Part shown: in pieces, positions 33,612-40,696 of the stretch
Layout: the number at the start of each line of letters is the position of its first letter
How positions within the stretch are numbered: position 1 is the stretch's first letter
NCBI GenBank assembly: GCA_009777725.1
Contig: WRLG01000005.1
Span: 1-64,000, forward strand
DNA length: 64,000 nucleotides
Direction: 5' to 3'
Source: Oscillospiraceae bacterium
GTDB taxonomy: Bacteria > Bacillota > Clostridia > Oscillospirales > Ruminococcaceae
Position numbers and translations under genes: made by a program
Notes under the pieces: model-generated
Seen by the model: the letters and a program-made list of their open reading frames with translations, nothing else
Told to the model about the DNA's origin: nothing
Databases searched by the model: none

Positions 33612-34002
33612 TAGCGTAAATTACAAGGATTGGTATTTCAAAGCAAGCAAAGATTTAGAATGGGCTCATCATATTATTTTTATTGAGGAGGAAGCTGATG
33701 TTCCCGATTTTTCGGGGGCGGCATTTCATTCCCAGCAATGTATCGAAAAATATCTTAAAGGCTACATTCTCAAAGAAACAGGAGAATTGTTTGAGGGACA
33801 CAACCTGTCTTTTCTCTGTAAAAGGGCAAGTAGAATAGATGTGACTTTTAGGAATTATGTTGACGGTTGCGATTTTGTCAATAAATTTTATATTCAACCT
33901 CGCTATCCCGCCGATATTGTTATTATTAACAGATATGACGGCGAGGAGTGCGTTAAAATTGCGAAAGAAATCTCCGAATATATTGTTTCATTGGATTGTT
34001 AA
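33604..34002 (+). CDS. HEPN-domain protein (toxin of a MNT/HEPN pair)
   Basis: 132 residues from ATG 33604, overlapping the MNT stop, with GGAG upstream. Helical HEPN pattern: DWYFKASKDLEWAHHI, AAFHSQQCIEKYLKGYIL, GHNLSFLCKRA and a C-terminal YIQPRYPADIVI. HEPN toxins are often RNases with an RxxxxxH motif; that motif is not clear here, so catalysis is unproven. Confidence 0.82.
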   Translation: MADSVNYKDWYFKASKDLEWAHHIIFIEEEADVPDFSGAAFHSQQCIEKYLKGYILKETGELFEGHNLSFLCKRASRIDVTFRNYVDGCDFVNKFYIQPRYPADIVIINRYDGEECVKIAKEISEYIVSLDC

Positions 34003-34057
34003 ATAGTTAGGGATAATGTTATATTGCACAAGTTGCAAAGAGAGGGGGTGTAAAGTA

Positions 34058-34456
34058 TTGGTTACGGAAGCAAATGAAGCCGGGGATTTTGATGTTAATG
34101 GTATTGAATGGGTTTATTGCATTGTTGGAAACATAGTAGAAAAACATGAATTCGGAGAAAATAAAGAAATAAGATTCGGAACAAAGCATTTTGTTCCGGG
34201 TACAAAGGTTTATTGCCTGCCTCATCTGGGATTTGGGGGAGTGGCGTGGGATAATATTGTTGTAATGGGAAAGCCTCGTAAACGGTTTAAATTGATAAAA
34301 ATAGTCATTCAAAGAAAATTTATAACCAATTTTCGGTTGAAAAAGGTTTATGATAGAAAAATAATAGAAGAAATGGGTATATTCGACCAAAGCACCAATG
34401 AAGAGAATAAAGAAAAATTAATTGATTTTATAAAATGCTTTAACAGGGAAAGATAA
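34058..34456 (+). CDS. Hypothetical protein of the island
   Basis: 132 residues from TTG 34058, chosen for the strong GAGGGGGTG site eight bases upstream; an in-frame ATG at 34016 has no site. I do not recognise the family. The first half is beta-like with Trp, Tyr, Gly and a KHFVPGTKVYCLPHLGFGG stretch suggestive of an SH3-like or small beta-barrel fold. The second half (KRFKLIKIVIQRKFITNFR) is basic and helical. No signal peptide. Follows the HEPN gene by 56 bp. Confidence 0.55.
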   Translation: MVTEANEAGDFDVNGIEWVYCIVGNIVEKHEFGENKEIRFGTKHFVPGTKVYCLPHLGFGGVAWDNIVVMGKPRKRFKLIKIVIQRKFITNFRLKKVYDRKIIEEMGIFDQSTNEENKEKLIDFIKCFNRER

Positions 34457-34486
34457 TTTATGTTGTTTCAAGGACGGTGATTTAAT

Positions 34487-34741
34487 TTGAGCCAAATAAA
34501 TAAACTAAAAGAACGGCTTAAAAGCAATCCGAAAGACTTTACTTTTCAAGAAGTTGAAACTTTATTGCGGCAATGCGGGTATAGTATAATATCCGGCGGA
34601 AAAACAGGCGGTTCGAGAGTGACGTTTGCAGATGAGAAAAATGACTATATTCGTATGCACAGACCGCATCCCGGCAGTATTTTAAAACCGTATCAAGTGC
34701 GAAAACTAATTAAGGATTTGAATGTGAGGGGGATAATATGA
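34487..34741 (+). CDS. hicA: HicA-family toxin
   Basis: 84 residues from TTG 34487. KDFTFQEVETLLRQCGYSIIS, then GSRVTFADEK and IRMHRPHPGSILKPYQVRKLI contain the double-stranded-RNA-binding-like fold and the catalytic His of HicA (here HRPHPG). HicA toxins cleave mRNA. The stop overlaps the hicB start (ATGA). Confidence 0.85.
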   Translation: MSQINKLKERLKSNPKDFTFQEVETLLRQCGYSIISGGKTGGSRVTFADEKNDYIRMHRPHPGSILKPYQVRKLIKDLNVRGII

Positions 34742-35064
34742 TAAATCAATTACATTACAAGGGCTACGTCGGTAGCATTAATTTTACCGAGGAGGACGGC
34801 GTTTTCTTTGGCGAGGTTTTGGGAATTTCCGCCTCAATGTCCTTTGAGGGCGATAGCGTTAAAACCTTGACGGAGGATTTCAGAAATGCTGTTGACGAAT
34901 ATTTGGAATTTTGCGATGACAGGAATATACAGCCGGAGAAAAACACATTCTCAATCCGTCTGTCACCCGAAACCTACAATGCGGCTTTTTCATATGCCAG
35001 CCAAAAAGGGTTAGCGTTTAATGCGTTTATTGAGGATTCTGTCAAAGCGAATATTCGGGTTTGA
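34738..35064 (+). CDS. hicB: HicB-family antitoxin
   Basis: 108 residues. LHYKGYVGSINFTEEDGVFFGEV and ISASMSFEGDSVKTLTEDF form the degraded RNase-H-like HicB fold. The C-terminal FSIRLSPETYNAAFSYASQKG is a ribbon-helix-helix DNA-binding part for autoregulation. Coupled to hicA by a 4-bp overlap. Confidence 0.85.
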   Translation: MINQLHYKGYVGSINFTEEDGVFFGEVLGISASMSFEGDSVKTLTEDFRNAVDEYLEFCDDRNIQPEKNTFSIRLSPETYNAAFSYASQKGLAFNAFIEDSVKANIRV

Positions 35065-35146
35065 TTTATATGCTCCTTAACGGCATAAATACTCACTGCC
35101 TTTGCGGTCTTTTTGACGTTAAGGATAATTAAGGAAGTGATTTTGA

Positions 35147-35800
35147 ATGAACTACACAAAAATACCTATGGACAGCTGGAAGCGGGCGGGGGTTTTTCGG
35201 CATTTTATTGACAATCTTCGTTGCGTGATTAATATTACTGCTGATGTGAATGTTAGCAACTTGCGGGCTTTTTGCAAGGAGCGAGGGTATCGCTTTTATC
35301 CTGTGTTTATTTATGTTGTGTCTAAGGCGGTGAATAGCCGTGATGAGTTTAAAATGGGCTATGATGAAGAGGGCGAGTTGATTTTATGGGACGAAGTTTT
35401 CCCTATATATACCGTTATAAATCCCGAAACGCAAACGCCCGTCCGCCTAGCCGCCGATTATCCGCTCGATTTCGAGGCATTTTATCAGCAGATTATTGCC
35501 GATATGGAGAGCGGCGAAAAGAGCGGCAGTATTGTTGAACATGGTTATAAAAAGCGGAATACCTTTGATGTTTCATGCTTGCCTTGGGTTCATTATAAAT
35601 CCTGCGACCTGCACGTTTTCGACGAGGGGACGTACTTAGCACCTTTTATAACATGGGGCAAATTTATAGAGCAAAACGGCGAATATATCATGCCGCTTAC
35701 AATGCAGATTCACCATGCTGTTGCTGATGGGTTTCACGTTTCGAGGTTTTTTGCTGATGTGGAAAGTCAAATGCAGTTAACAGTTAACAGGGAGGGTTAA
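35147..35800 (+). CDS. Chloramphenicol acetyltransferase-family protein (CAT, type A)
   Basis: 217 residues, the usual CAT length. Catalytic motif MQIHHAVADGFHVSRFF with the His-His-x3-Asp-Gly signature, and an N-terminal MDSWKRAGVFRHFID typical of CatA. Known members acetylate chloramphenicol with acetyl-CoA, but many chromosomal homologues do not give resistance, so activity is uncertain. The last codons (QLTVNREG) come from heptad-repeat DNA, and so may have been added by repeat insertion. Confidence 0.82.
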   Translation: MNYTKIPMDSWKRAGVFRHFIDNLRCVINITADVNVSNLRAFCKERGYRFYPVFIYVVSKAVNSRDEFKMGYDEEGELILWDEVFPIYTVINPETQTPVRLAADYPLDFEAFYQQIIADMESGEKSGSIVEHGYKKRNTFDVSCLPWVHYKSCDLHVFDEGTYLAPFITWGKFIEQNGEYIMPLTMQIHHAVADGFHVSRFFADVESQMQLTVNREG

Positions 35801-35801
35801 G

Positions 35802-36497
35802 ATGCGTAAAATTTTATCTTTAATTATAATTATTTTCGGAATTATCATAGGTGCAATTCTTATGCTGTTCGGAGTTTATTGTATATTTGTTGCGATTGTA
35901 GATTTTTTGTCAGGCAATACCGAGCGAGCTGCTATAGGAGCAGTAATGAGCTTTGTTTCCGTAATAATCGGCGTTTCTTTAATATTCGGTACATTATTTA
36001 ATAAAAAAATAATGAAAATAATGAGCGGGGAGGAGTATTTGATTGAGAAAACTTTTGCGGGTTGGCGGATTGAATTTGATAGGGAAGCGACGCGGGAAGC
36101 ATTTACGAAACTGCCTGTCGGTTCGGGTTGCGATTGCAAAACTTGCCGGAATTTTCTGAAAGCTGTAGAGAGTTTCCCAAAAGAAGTAGTTGATTTTTTT
36201 AACGAGCTTGGAGTTGATTTGATGAAGCCGTCTGAAACATATGGTTCTCGCGGCATACAAGATATAAATATGCAGTATGGAGGTTGGTATCATATTGTAG
36301 GCAAATATCTCAGCGGCGAAGATATTTGGCAACCGGCAAAGGAACCAAAACCGGTTAAATGGCTTGATATAACGGATGATTTCGCTATTGGGTTTACACG
36401 TAATAAAGCATTAGTTCCGAATGGTTTTCCCGAACCTGTTTTGCAAATGGAAATAAACTTTTCCGTCCCTTGGGTGTTAGAAGAGCCATATCGGTAA
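35802..36497 (+). CDS. Hypothetical protein with two membrane helices and a CxCxxC motif
   Basis: 231 residues. Residues 1-65 hold two hydrophobic helices (LSLIIIIFGIIIGAILMLFG; AIGAVMSFVSVIIGVSLIFG). The soluble part has GSGCDCKTCRNFLKAVESF, then VVDFFNELGVDLMKPSE and GWYHIVGKYL. I recall the CxCxxCxNF...FFxxLGxDxxKPxE...YxxxGxYHxVG pattern from hypothetical proteins of Clostridia, without known function. The cysteines could bind a metal. It starts one base after the CAT stop, so it is co-transcribed. Confidence 0.6.
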   Translation: MRKILSLIIIIFGIIIGAILMLFGVYCIFVAIVDFLSGNTERAAIGAVMSFVSVIIGVSLIFGTLFNKKIMKIMSGEEYLIEKTFAGWRIEFDREATREAFTKLPVGSGCDCKTCRNFLKAVESFPKEVVDFFNELGVDLMKPSETYGSRGIQDINMQYGGWYHIVGKYLSGEDIWQPAKEPKPVKWLDITDDFAIGFTRNKALVPNGFPEPVLQMEINFSVPWVLEEPYR

Positions 36498-36526
36498 TAC
36501 AAATTAAGAGAATTGGGTGAAAATAT

Positions 36527-36865
36527 ATGTCTGATTCAATAAAAAGTGAATTGAGTAAATATGTTGAGACCATTAAGAAATTAAAAGGTATTCAAGCTAT
36601 TTATTTATTTGGTTCATATGCTTATGGTAAGCCTAACGAGAACTCCGACATTGATTTGGGGGTTGTAATAGACGATGGAATACGCCCCTTTGATATGCAA
36701 TTTAATATCTATAAGGTTTTATCTTTTAAAGAGAAAGCTTTGGACGTTGTCGCTATTAATGAGAGCACTTTTATCAGCGCGGGTAAAGGAGGATTTATAG
36801 AAGATGAAGTGAAAGAAAGAGGGTTATTGCTATATGCTAAAGCAGGAAACAACACATTTAATTAG
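36527..36865 (+). CDS. MNT-type nucleotidyltransferase (second pair)
   Basis: 112 residues. IYLFGSYAYGKPNENSDIDL is the nucleotidyltransferase signature; KALDVVAINE carries the third acidic residue. Antitoxin-like partner of the HEPN gene that starts 32 bp before its stop. Distinct in sequence from the pair at 33288. Confidence 0.85.
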   Translation: MSDSIKSELSKYVETIKKLKGIQAIYLFGSYAYGKPNENSDIDLGVVIDDGIRPFDMQFNIYKVLSFKEKALDVVAINESTFISAGKGGFIEDEVKERGLLLYAKAGNNTFN

Positions 36866-37244
36866 TCTTTCGCTGATAGATTATAAGACAGTTGAATATC
36901 TTATGACGGTAGACAGGCACAGGATAAAAGAGGTTATTTTATTCTACTGTCAACAGGCTTCCGAGAAAGCTTTAAAAGCATACTTGACGGAACACAATAT
37001 AGATTTCAAATGGATACACGATTTAACTAAATTATTAGCATCATGTAAATCTGTAAGCAAGGCTTTTTCAAACGATAAATTATATATTTACTGCAGTTAT
37101 TTAACCCCGTTTGCTGTCATTACACGTTACGGCTCGGGTAGAATAATCAATAAATTCACCATGGATGATGTTCACAAAGCAGTAAGAGCCATGAAGCGTA
37201 TTTGTAATGCTGTGTTTAAGGAATTAGATGTTAATATAAACTGA
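36834..37244 (+). CDS. HEPN-domain protein (second pair)
   Basis: 136 residues. VILFYCQQASEKALKAYLTEH and KWIHDLTKLLASC are the HEPN core; AVITRYGSGRIINKFTMDDV follows. Likely toxin of the pair with the MNT gene at 36527, overlapping it by 32 bp. A clear RxxxxxH RNase motif is not seen. Directly followed by trpC. Confidence 0.82.
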   Translation: MLKQETTHLISLSLIDYKTVEYLMTVDRHRIKEVILFYCQQASEKALKAYLTEHNIDFKWIHDLTKLLASCKSVSKAFSNDKLYIYCSYLTPFAVITRYGSGRIINKFTMDDVHKAVRAMKRICNAVFKELDVNIN

Positions 37245-37257
37245 AAAGGAGACCAAT

Positions 37258-38040
37258 ATGAACATTTTACAAGAAATAGCCGACCGCACGAAAGCGCGTA
37301 TTAACGAAAAAAAGCGGGAATTCCCGCTTGAACAAATAGCTGAAAAGGCAAGGGCTTTGCCTCGTGGAGGCTTTGCATTTGAAAAGGCGTTGCACTCCGA
37401 TGACATTGCTTTGATTTGCGAAATAAAAAAAGCCTCCCCATCTAAAGGCGTAATAGCGGAGGATTTCCCCTATCTTGATATAGCAAAAGACTACCAAGCG
37501 GCGGGTGCGGCGGCTATTTCGGTTTTAACCGAGCCTTATTATTTTCAAGGCAGTGATGAATACCTGCGCGAAATCGCCGATGAGGTAAAAACCCCTCTTT
37601 TGCGTAAGGATTTTACCGTTGATGAATATATGATTTTTGAGGCGAAGCTTTTAGGGGCAAGCGCGGTTTTGCTTATATGCTCCATACTTGACAAGGCTAC
37701 GCTATCCGAATATATCAAAATCGCTCACAGCATAGGGCTTTCCGCGCTTGTTGAAACGCATGACGAAAGCGAGGTTGCTATGGCGTTAGAAGCCGGAGCT
37801 AAGATTGTCGGTGTCAACAACAGGAATCTCAAAACTTTTGAGGTTGATATAACTTTAAGCGAACGCCTGCGTGCTCTTGTCCCGCCGGAAGTCATATTTG
37901 TAGCTGAAAGCGGGATTCAGACAAACGAAGATGTTAACCGCTTGCGAAAAGCGGGTGTTGACGCGGTTTTAATCGGCGAAACGATTATGAGAAGCAAGGA
38001 TAAAAGGGCGGAGATTTTGCAGTTGACAATTAACAGTTAA
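37258..38040 (+). CDS. trpC: Indole-3-glycerol-phosphate synthase
   Basis: Converts CdRP to indole-3-glycerol phosphate in tryptophan synthesis; cytoplasmic TIM barrel. 260 residues. ALICEIKKASPSKGVI has the catalytic Lys and the PSKG motif; LLRKDFTVDEYMIFEAKLLGA, GVNNRNLKTFEVD and VAESGIQTNEDV are conserved. AAAAGGAG site. It stands 14 bp after the HEPN gene and lacks trpD/trpE neighbours; trpF comes only 2.66 kb later. Its last residues (QLTINS) come from a heptad repeat. Confidence 0.95.
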   Translation: MNILQEIADRTKARINEKKREFPLEQIAEKARALPRGGFAFEKALHSDDIALICEIKKASPSKGVIAEDFPYLDIAKDYQAAGAAAISVLTEPYYFQGSDEYLREIADEVKTPLLRKDFTVDEYMIFEAKLLGASAVLLICSILDKATLSEYIKIAHSIGLSALVETHDESEVAMALEAGAKIVGVNNRNLKTFEVDITLSERLRALVPPEVIFVAESGIQTNEDVNRLRKAGVDAVLIGETIMRSKDKRAEILQLTINS

Positions 38041-38053
38041 CAGTTAACAATTA
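38020..38053 (+). repeat. Heptad repeat cluster at the trpC stop
   Basis: Minus strand 7-mers ATTGTTA, ACTGTTA, ACTGTTA, ATTGTCA. It spans the trpC stop codon and the edge of the toxin fossil next to it. Confidence 0.8.
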
Positions 38054-38089
38054 TTTCCCCAATAAATCCGCATGAGACCCTGGAACTAC
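38051..38089 (-). pseudogene. Fossil of a YafQ/RelE toxin (last dozen codons)
   Basis: Directly after the RelB antitoxin, in the shifted frame, the minus strand reads VVPGSHADLLGK then a stop. This matches the C-terminal signature (xTGSHSDLFG) of YafQ-type toxins such as that ending at 31351. The rest of the toxin gene is missing, replaced by the trpC end and heptads. Confidence 0.55.
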
Positions 38090-38376
38090 CCGGCATTTAA
38101 CCACTCCTTTGCTTCAGCCCAAGTGTTGAAGGTATGGTATTCCTCTTCTTTTGGGGGCGGAATGTTAGAGTAGTCATGCAAATGCCCGTAAGCACAAACA
38201 TATTGGCTATCCACCAACTCAAACGGCACTTTATGTTGAATTGCCACTTGACTAAGGAGCATATTGAAAAGGTCAGATGCGGATATACCTATTTCATTTA
38301 AAACACACATCGCCTTTTCTTTCACATCAGGGCAAACCCTTATGTGCATACTTGCAGATTTTACAGTTTTTTTCAA
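38086..38376 (-). CDS. RelB/DinJ-family antitoxin, orphan
   Basis: 96 residues from TTG 38376, six bases after GAGGTG. SMHIRVCPDVKEKAMCVLNEIGISASDLFNMLL is the ribbon-helix-helix DNA-binding pattern of RelB/DinJ (split: SMHIRVCPDVKEKA; GISASDLFNMLL). The C-terminal FNTWAEAKEWLNAG is the toxin-binding end. Its toxin survives only as a fossil just downstream. Own consensus promoter at 38396-38424, so it is probably still expressed. Confidence 0.8.
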   Translation of the reverse strand: MKKTVKSASMHIRVCPDVKEKAMCVLNEIGISASDLFNMLLSQVAIQHKVPFELVDSQYVCAYGHLHDYSNIPPPKEEEYHTFNTWAEAKEWLNAG

Positions 38377-38395
38377 TTTAATCACCTCTGAAAAT

Positions 38396-38424
38396 ATTAT
38401 ACACAATTATAATACAATTGTCAA
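38396..38424 (-). promoter_or_regulatory. Sigma-A promoter of the orphan RelB antitoxin
   Basis: Minus strand TTGACA (38424-38419), 17-bp spacer, TATAAT (38401-38396). Confidence 0.85.
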
Positions 38425-38484
38425 CCGTTTTAGCCATAATTTTAATGATATACTATAGCGGAATATTGAAAAGGAGGTTTAACC

Positions 38485-38898
38485 ATGTGGCTTATATTTG
38501 CTTTGTTGGCGGCGGTTTTTGCGGCTTTGACGGCTATATTAGCGAAGATTGGGCTTGAAAATGTAAACTCCAATTTAGCTGTTGCTATAAGAACCGTTGT
38601 TGTTTTGGTTATGGCTTGGGGGATTGTTTTTATATCGGGCAGGCAGAGTGAAATCGTTAATATAGGGCAAAAAAGCTGGCTGTTTCTTATTCTTTCGGGG
38701 GTAGCAACGGGGCTTTCTTGGCTGTTTTATTTTAAAGCTTTGCAAATAGGAGAGGCTTCAAAGGTGATTCCGATTGATAAATTAAGCGTTGTGTTGAGTA
38801 TGTTCTTTGCTTTTGTAATTTTAGGCGAAACGGTAAATGTTAAGACTATTATAGGAGGAGTGATGATTACGGCAGGGACTTTGGTATTGGCATTGTGA
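38485..38898 (+). CDS. EamA-family (DMT) transporter, single-domain
   Basis: 137 residues with four to five hydrophobic helices; the EamA signature WLFYFKALQIGEASKVIPIDKLSVVLS lies in the middle (split here: FKALQIGEAS; PIDKLSVVLS), and FVILGETVNVKTIIGG follows. It is half the size of usual ten-helix DMT exporters, so it probably dimerises, as small EamA proteins do. Substrate unknown. AAAAGGAGG site. Confidence 0.85.
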   Translation: MWLIFALLAAVFAALTAILAKIGLENVNSNLAVAIRTVVVLVMAWGIVFISGRQSEIVNIGQKSWLFLILSGVATGLSWLFYFKALQIGEASKVIPIDKLSVVLSMFFAFVILGETVNVKTIIGGVMITAGTLVLAL

Positions 38899-38906
38899 AG
38901 ATGTCA

Positions 38907-38937
38907 GCGTATCTTATGGCTTTAATTTTAATGCAGG
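38907..38937 (+). repeat. Left copy of a 31-bp direct repeat
   Basis: 29 of 31 bases match 39938-39968. It is a fragment of the 3' end of the small membrane-protein gene (reads AYLMALILMQ). The two copies bracket the C39 peptidase and the 67-residue protein. Confidence 0.85.
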
Positions 38938-38993
38938 ATATGAAGTAACAGAAGAAAGAAAAGCAAATTATTGTAAGGGAGATTTGATTAGTT

Positions 38994-39743
38994 ATGAAAA
39001 GGTTTGTTTCATTTATTATTGGCTTGGCAACTGTTTTTAGTTTAGCAGGCGGCGGCTTGGAAGACCAAAGCACTGCTGACTACGGCGGGGAGCATAAAAT
39101 ACCATATCCGCCCGGCATTGTTTTAGAGGGTTCCGCCGGTGTTGAAGGGCAGTTTGACGTTCAAGGCGCGCCATATTACCCCTCTCTTGACTTTTACAAT
39201 ATGAAATCCGGCGGCGGGCTTACAATATTGGAAAATTTCAAAACTTATCAACAGACGACTGAGTTCACCTGCGGTCCTGCCTGCCTTGTCATGCTTCTTG
39301 AATATTACAATATGTATGAGGGGCAAGGCGACAGAGAATGGTATGAACTTCGTGAAAACAAAGAATACCCCGAAACCATGCTGAAAGATTTGATTATCAT
39401 GCTTGAAAGCATTGGCGATTGGGATATTTATTCTACATATGATTTAGACGATTGGAGCGTGCTCCCAAATGATTTAATCATAAACAGCCTTCGGGATGGC
39501 AAGCCGATTATCTTCGGCGACGACGACTGGGGCGGGCATTGGCGCATCATTATCGGCTATGACGATATGGGCGACGATATTGAGGCTAATGATGTGCTGA
39601 TTATCGCCGACCCCTACGACACCACCGACCATAATCAGGACGGATATACAATTATCTCTTTCCAGAGATTGTATTATAACTGGAGCAACCGCTTCGACCC
39701 GGACTTTTCGCACAATCTTTTCCTCATAGCATCGCCGAAATGA
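38994..39743 (+). CDS. Secreted C39-family cysteine peptidase
   Basis: 249 residues with an N-terminal signal peptide (MKRFVSFIIGLATVFSLAGG). Catalytic Cys in TTEFTCGPACLVMLLEYY; His in GGHWRIIIGYDD; Asp/Asn in IIADPYD. This is the papain-like fold of peptidase C39, but not attached to an ABC transporter, so it is a free secreted member rather than a bacteriocin-processing exporter. Substrate unknown. It may act with the small membrane protein 27 bp downstream. Flanked by the 31-bp direct repeats. Confidence 0.85.
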   Translation: MKRFVSFIIGLATVFSLAGGGLEDQSTADYGGEHKIPYPPGIVLEGSAGVEGQFDVQGAPYYPSLDFYNMKSGGGLTILENFKTYQQTTEFTCGPACLVMLLEYYNMYEGQGDREWYELRENKEYPETMLKDLIIMLESIGDWDIYSTYDLDDWSVLPNDLIINSLRDGKPIIFGDDDWGGHWRIIIGYDDMGDDIEANDVLIIADPYDTTDHNQDGYTIISFQRLYYNWSNRFDPDFSHNLFLIASPK

Positions 39744-39769
39744 GGGACTCTATTTAGAGAGGAATTCAT

Positions 39770-39973
39770 ATGGGATTTTTGGTGATTATGATAATCGGAT
39801 TAGTTGCATTTGCGGCGGTAATGGTGGTAGTCACGGCTGTGTTTACGATTGTCCGCGGTATAAAAAACGGCATAAAAAAGAATAACATAATATACTTAAT
39901 TGCCTCTGTTGTATTGCTGATTCTTACTGTAATTCTGGCGTATCCTATGGTTTTAATTTTAATGCAGGGTTGA
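39770..39973 (+). CDS. Small two-helix membrane protein, 67 residues
   Basis: GAGAGGAATTC precedes ATG 39770. Two transmembrane helices (residues about 3-28 and 43-65) joined by a basic loop (RGIKNGIKKNN). It follows the C39 peptidase closely. Its last 31 bp recur before that gene, meaning a second copy was once present. Could be a partner, an immunity-like protein, or a small toxin; no evidence chooses. Confidence 0.6.
   Translation: MGFLVIMIIGLVAFAAVMVVVTAVFTIVRGIKNGIKKNNIIYLIASVVLLILTVILAYPMVLILMQG
39938..39968 (+). repeat. Right copy of the 31-bp direct repeat
   Basis: Matches 38907-38937 with two mismatches, 1031 bp apart. Here it is the intact 3' end of the small membrane-protein gene. 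Confidence 0.85.
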
Positions 39974-40026
39974 GGTTTTTATGGAAAAAGGACACACTGA
40001 TTAAGTGCATCCCTTTGGGAAAAATA

Positions 40027-40386
40027 TTATTCGTGCTCTAAATCTTCTTCGTCAATATCATAGTCATATTGAAAATCGGGGAATCGTTTTTTTACAGCGT
40101 CTTGCTTGCTATGTAAAACACTTATTATTTTAATAAGCTTTGCATCTTCCTCTATCTCGTAAAACACAAGATATTTTCCACTGATTAACATATTAACGGG
40201 CGTATCAATTCCATATCTCAAACGCAAAGACACGCCAAGCCAAGGATTGGTTTTAAGCAGTTTATACGATTTGATGATTTTTTGAGCAACTCGTTTGGCG
40301 GCGGTTGGATTGTCATAGCTTTCTTTGATATACGCTTCAATTTCCCTTAAATCATGGCGAGCAAGGGGCGTAACATGAATTTTCAT
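40027..40386 (-). CDS. ParE/RelE-family toxin
   Basis: 119 residues. KIHVTPLARHDLREIEAYIKE, NPWLGVSLRLRYGI and RYLVFYEI-like VFYEIEEDAKLIKIISVLH are the ParE/RelE-type fold. The tail is unusually acidic (YDYDIDEEDLEHE). Start overlaps the antitoxin stop (ATGA), so translation is coupled. Confidence 0.85.
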   Translation of the reverse strand: MKIHVTPLARHDLREIEAYIKESYDNPTAAKRVAQKIIKSYKLLKTNPWLGVSLRLRYGIDTPVNMLISGKYLVFYEIEEDAKLIKIISVLHSKQDAVKKRFPDFQYDYDIDEEDLEHE

Positions 40387-40604
40387 ATCAACCCAAACTC
40401 CCTATCCATTTCTTCCTCAGAAATAAAGCCGTATTCCTCCGCAGATTTTCTTGATTTTTCAAACTTATCCAAGAGCCACTTTTCAGCTTCCTCCCGCTCC
40501 GACTGCAGGTGGCGAGTTTGCCCCGTCATATTTATAGCGACAGGTGACGGCGGCGTTCCCGCTATACTTCTAAAGTTTACAGCATTATAATTCAAATTCT
40601 GCAT
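40383..40604 (-). CDS. Antitoxin partner of the ParE-type toxin
   Basis: 73 residues. N-terminal NLNYNAVNFRSIAGTPPSP is extended; a helical C-terminus (EREEAEKWLLDKFEKSRKSA) is typical for wrapping the toxin. It is assigned mainly by position upstream of the toxin, the 4-bp overlap and its own promoter. Confidence 0.7.
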   Translation of the reverse strand: MQNLNYNAVNFRSIAGTPPSPVAINMTGQTRHLQSEREEAEKWLLDKFEKSRKSAEEYGFISEEEMDREFGLI

Positions 40605-40636
40605 AATATTAACCCCCTAAATCCTCGTTTAAATAT

Positions 40637-40665
40637 AGTATAACCTATCTTACCCCAAAAGTCAA
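40637..40665 (-). promoter_or_regulatory. Promoter of the ParE toxin-antitoxin pair
   Basis: Minus strand TTGACT (40665-40660), 17-bp spacer, TATACT (40642-40637). Confidence 0.75.
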
Positions 40666-40696
40666 TGCCCAAATTTTAAAAAAGGACACGATAACC

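Noticed and set aside
37245-37257. trp attenuator or T-box before trpC
   Set aside because: Only 13 bp separate the HEPN stop from trpC; there is no room for a leader and no Trp-codon run.
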